Both the position numbers and the translations under genes were made by a program. DNA of 64,000 nucleotides from Butyrivibrio sp. INlla14 (GTDB lineage: Bacteria; Bacillota; Clostridia; Lachnospirales; Lachnospiraceae): positions 229,289-293,288 of the forward strand of contig NZ_FMVS01000002.1 of NCBI RefSeq assembly GCF_900102515.1, read 5' to 3'. Of the stretch, positions 62,325-64,000 are shown piece by piece; the first letter of the stretch is position 1, and each line of letters starts with the position of its first letter. The notes below the pieces were generated by a model. The model was not told where the DNA came from, did not search any database, and saw only the letters and a list, made by a program, of their open reading frames with translations.

Positions 62325-64000
62325 ATGAACAACTATCAGTATGAATTCATTACAACTCTACAGTACCGCGTCAAGAATCTTCAGGCACAGGTTGATGCCT
62401 TCAAGAACGGATCCAAGTATCTGCAGATGGATGCTCAGTATAAGAGTATGCTTCATACTGAAGAATGCCACATACACAAACTTGAAGTCGAGCTGTCCAA
62501 GGCTCATGCACAGACTATAGATGTCAGAAATAAATGGTGGGACACCATTGAAGATGTCTACAAGGATCATCAGAAAGAAATCGCTGCTAAGGATGCCAGG
62601 ATCAGAGCGCTCGAGAAGCGCATCATCCTGGTTGAGCAGCAGCGCGATGCTGCCCTGGACAAGGTCGCTGAACAAAGGCGTGAATTATATGAAGTAAAAA
62701 CTGAGCTTGAAGAAGAACAGGGAAAGAATCTTAAACTGACGGCTCAGATCAACAGAGATTATGAGAACTCTTCTAAACCATCTTCCCAGTCTCCAAATCA
62801 CAAGAAAATATCCAACAGCAGAGAAAAAAGCGGCAGACGTCCAGGCGGTCAGCCTGGGCACAAAGGTCACGGTCGAAAAAAGCAGGCTGTATCAGAGCCA
62901 GTTATTATGCTGCCTCCACCGGAAGAAGTACTTGAAGATCCTGACTTCAAGAAAACCGGCAAAGTCATCCGTAAACAGATGATAAATCTGAGGTTTTTCC
63001 TGGATGTTAACGAATACGCTGCTGAAGTCTACTATAATTCAAAGACGGGCGAAAGATCCCACGCGCAGTTCCCTGAAGGATATATCAATGACGTAAACTA
63101 TGGCGGCAGCGTCAAAGCACTTGCATTCATCCTTAATAATGAATGCTGTGTCTCCATAGACAAGACCATCAAACTTATTTCAGATCTCACTGACGGAAAA
63201 CTGAGCATTTCAAAAGGCATGGTCAATGGTCTCTCCAAAGAATTCTCCATGAAAACGGATAAGGAAAAGAAAGAGCTTTTTGCATCACTGATGCAGAAGC
63301 CTGTACTCCATACAGATAACACCAATGCCAGAAGCAATGGAAGCAGCCGTTTTGTATTTATTGTTGCTGCTCCGGATGGGACTGCCCAGTACTATTTCAG
63401 GGAAAACAAAGGTCATGCAGGAATAAAAGATACCCCTGTCGACCTTAACCAGTCAGCGATATTCATCCATGACCATGACACCACCTTTTATAATTATGGC
63501 AGTGGCCATCAGGAGTGTATCGCTCATATCCTGAGATACTGTAAAGACAGCATACAGAATGAGCCTGATCGGGAATGGAATAAGAAGATGTATAAACTTC
63601 TGCGGGAAATGGTTCATTACCGAAATGGCATTGATGAAACCACAGGATTTGATGAAAAAACTGTCATGGCATTTGAAGAAAGATATGACAGCATCCTGGA
63701 AGAAGCCCGAGAAGAATACGAATACATTCCACCCAGTAAATACTATAGGGAAGGCTATAACTTATACAGACACATGGCGAAGTATAAATCCAGCCATCTG
63801 CTATTTTTACATGATATAAGAGTTCCGCACAACAATAACATGGCGGAACGTCTTTTGCGTGCCTATAAACGCAAGCAACACCAAGTCATGAGTTTCCGCT
63901 CGGATGCGAGCATTGATTACCTTTGTCAGAGCATGAGCATGCTTCTGTCATTAAGACAGGATTCAGAATCCAGCGTATATGACAGCGTATCGAAGATCTT
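62325..64000 (+). mobile_element. IS66-family transposase (open at the window edge)
   Basis: A reading frame of at least 558 codons running off the right edge. The N-terminal 130 residues form a coiled coil. GRRPGGQPGHKGHG is the IS66 zinc-finger/linker signature. The DDE residues are visible as LHTDNTNAR, IHDHDTTFYNYG and HNNNMAERLLRAYK. It would cut and join the ends of the element. No premature stop is seen, so the copy may be active; the right end and the inverted repeat there lie outside the window. Confidence 0.92.

Overview
The window looks like a chromosome segment of a rumen or gut Lachnospiraceae bacterium, most likely Butyrivibrio or Pseudobutyrivibrio. This is an inference from the low-to-moderate G+C, strong AGGAGG-type ribosome sites, xylan-degrading enzymes (GH10 xylanase, a GH120-like beta-xylosidase, carbohydrate esterases), class B sortases, many c-di-GMP proteins and a YesMN-type two-component system beside a sugar ABC transporter. 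No rRNA, tRNA or CRISPR array was found.

Layout. 1-1250: the start of a secreted protein and a class B sortase. 1421-8938: on the minus strand, a sugar ABC transporter (binding lipoprotein and two permeases), then a sensor kinase/AraC-type regulator pair, then the two-subunit iron-sulfur L-serine dehydratase. 9475-11286: a membrane protein with a repeat-rich tail and a duplicated outer domain. 11397-20019: housekeeping genes on the minus strand (LysM protein, rho, PHP and HAD phosphatases, then the polyphosphate set ppx-ppk-maf-small protein). 20142-23976: pheA, a DUF5050 protein and pyrBI. 24055-28125: a CAP-domain lipoprotein, a second class B sortase, a CPBP protease and a Y-family polymerase. 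28201-32543: membrane protein, pseudouridine synthase and an unusual adenosine-deaminase/SLOG-like fusion. 32824-35320: GH10 xylanase, a small diguanylate cyclase and a DUF3990 protein. 35349-40075: a glycerol catabolism operon (glpK, two flavoproteins, DUF1667). 40329-43756: SDR protein, MATE pump, AraC regulator. 43853-49066: carboxylesterase and hypothetical proteins. 47876-53723: a four-gene operon of GH120-like enzyme, HXXXD acyltransferase, DUF6320 membrane protein and pectin-acetylesterase-like hydrolase. 54365-59546: a c-di-GMP group (diguanylate cyclase, GGDEF-EAL protein, PilZ receptor) with a YggS protein inside it. 59557-60873: a second MATE pump behind a probable guanidine-IV riboswitch. 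61012-64000: gene remnants next to an IS66-family element that runs off the right edge.

How it fits together. Secreted or anchored xylanase and esterases would release xylo-oligosaccharides, ABC importers bring them in, and the cytosolic GH120-like enzyme and acetylesterase-like hydrolase would finish the breakdown; c-di-GMP proteins may link this to attachment. These links are inferred from gene content, not shown.

The most unusual signals are the deaminase/SLOG fusion, the long C-terminal extension on the GH120-like enzyme and its acyltransferase partners, a recurring 19-base element in several leaders, a 92-base near-palindrome that copies the end of a gene in inverted form, two tiny genes (30 and 56 codons), and a sortase that lacks the usual active-site arginine.
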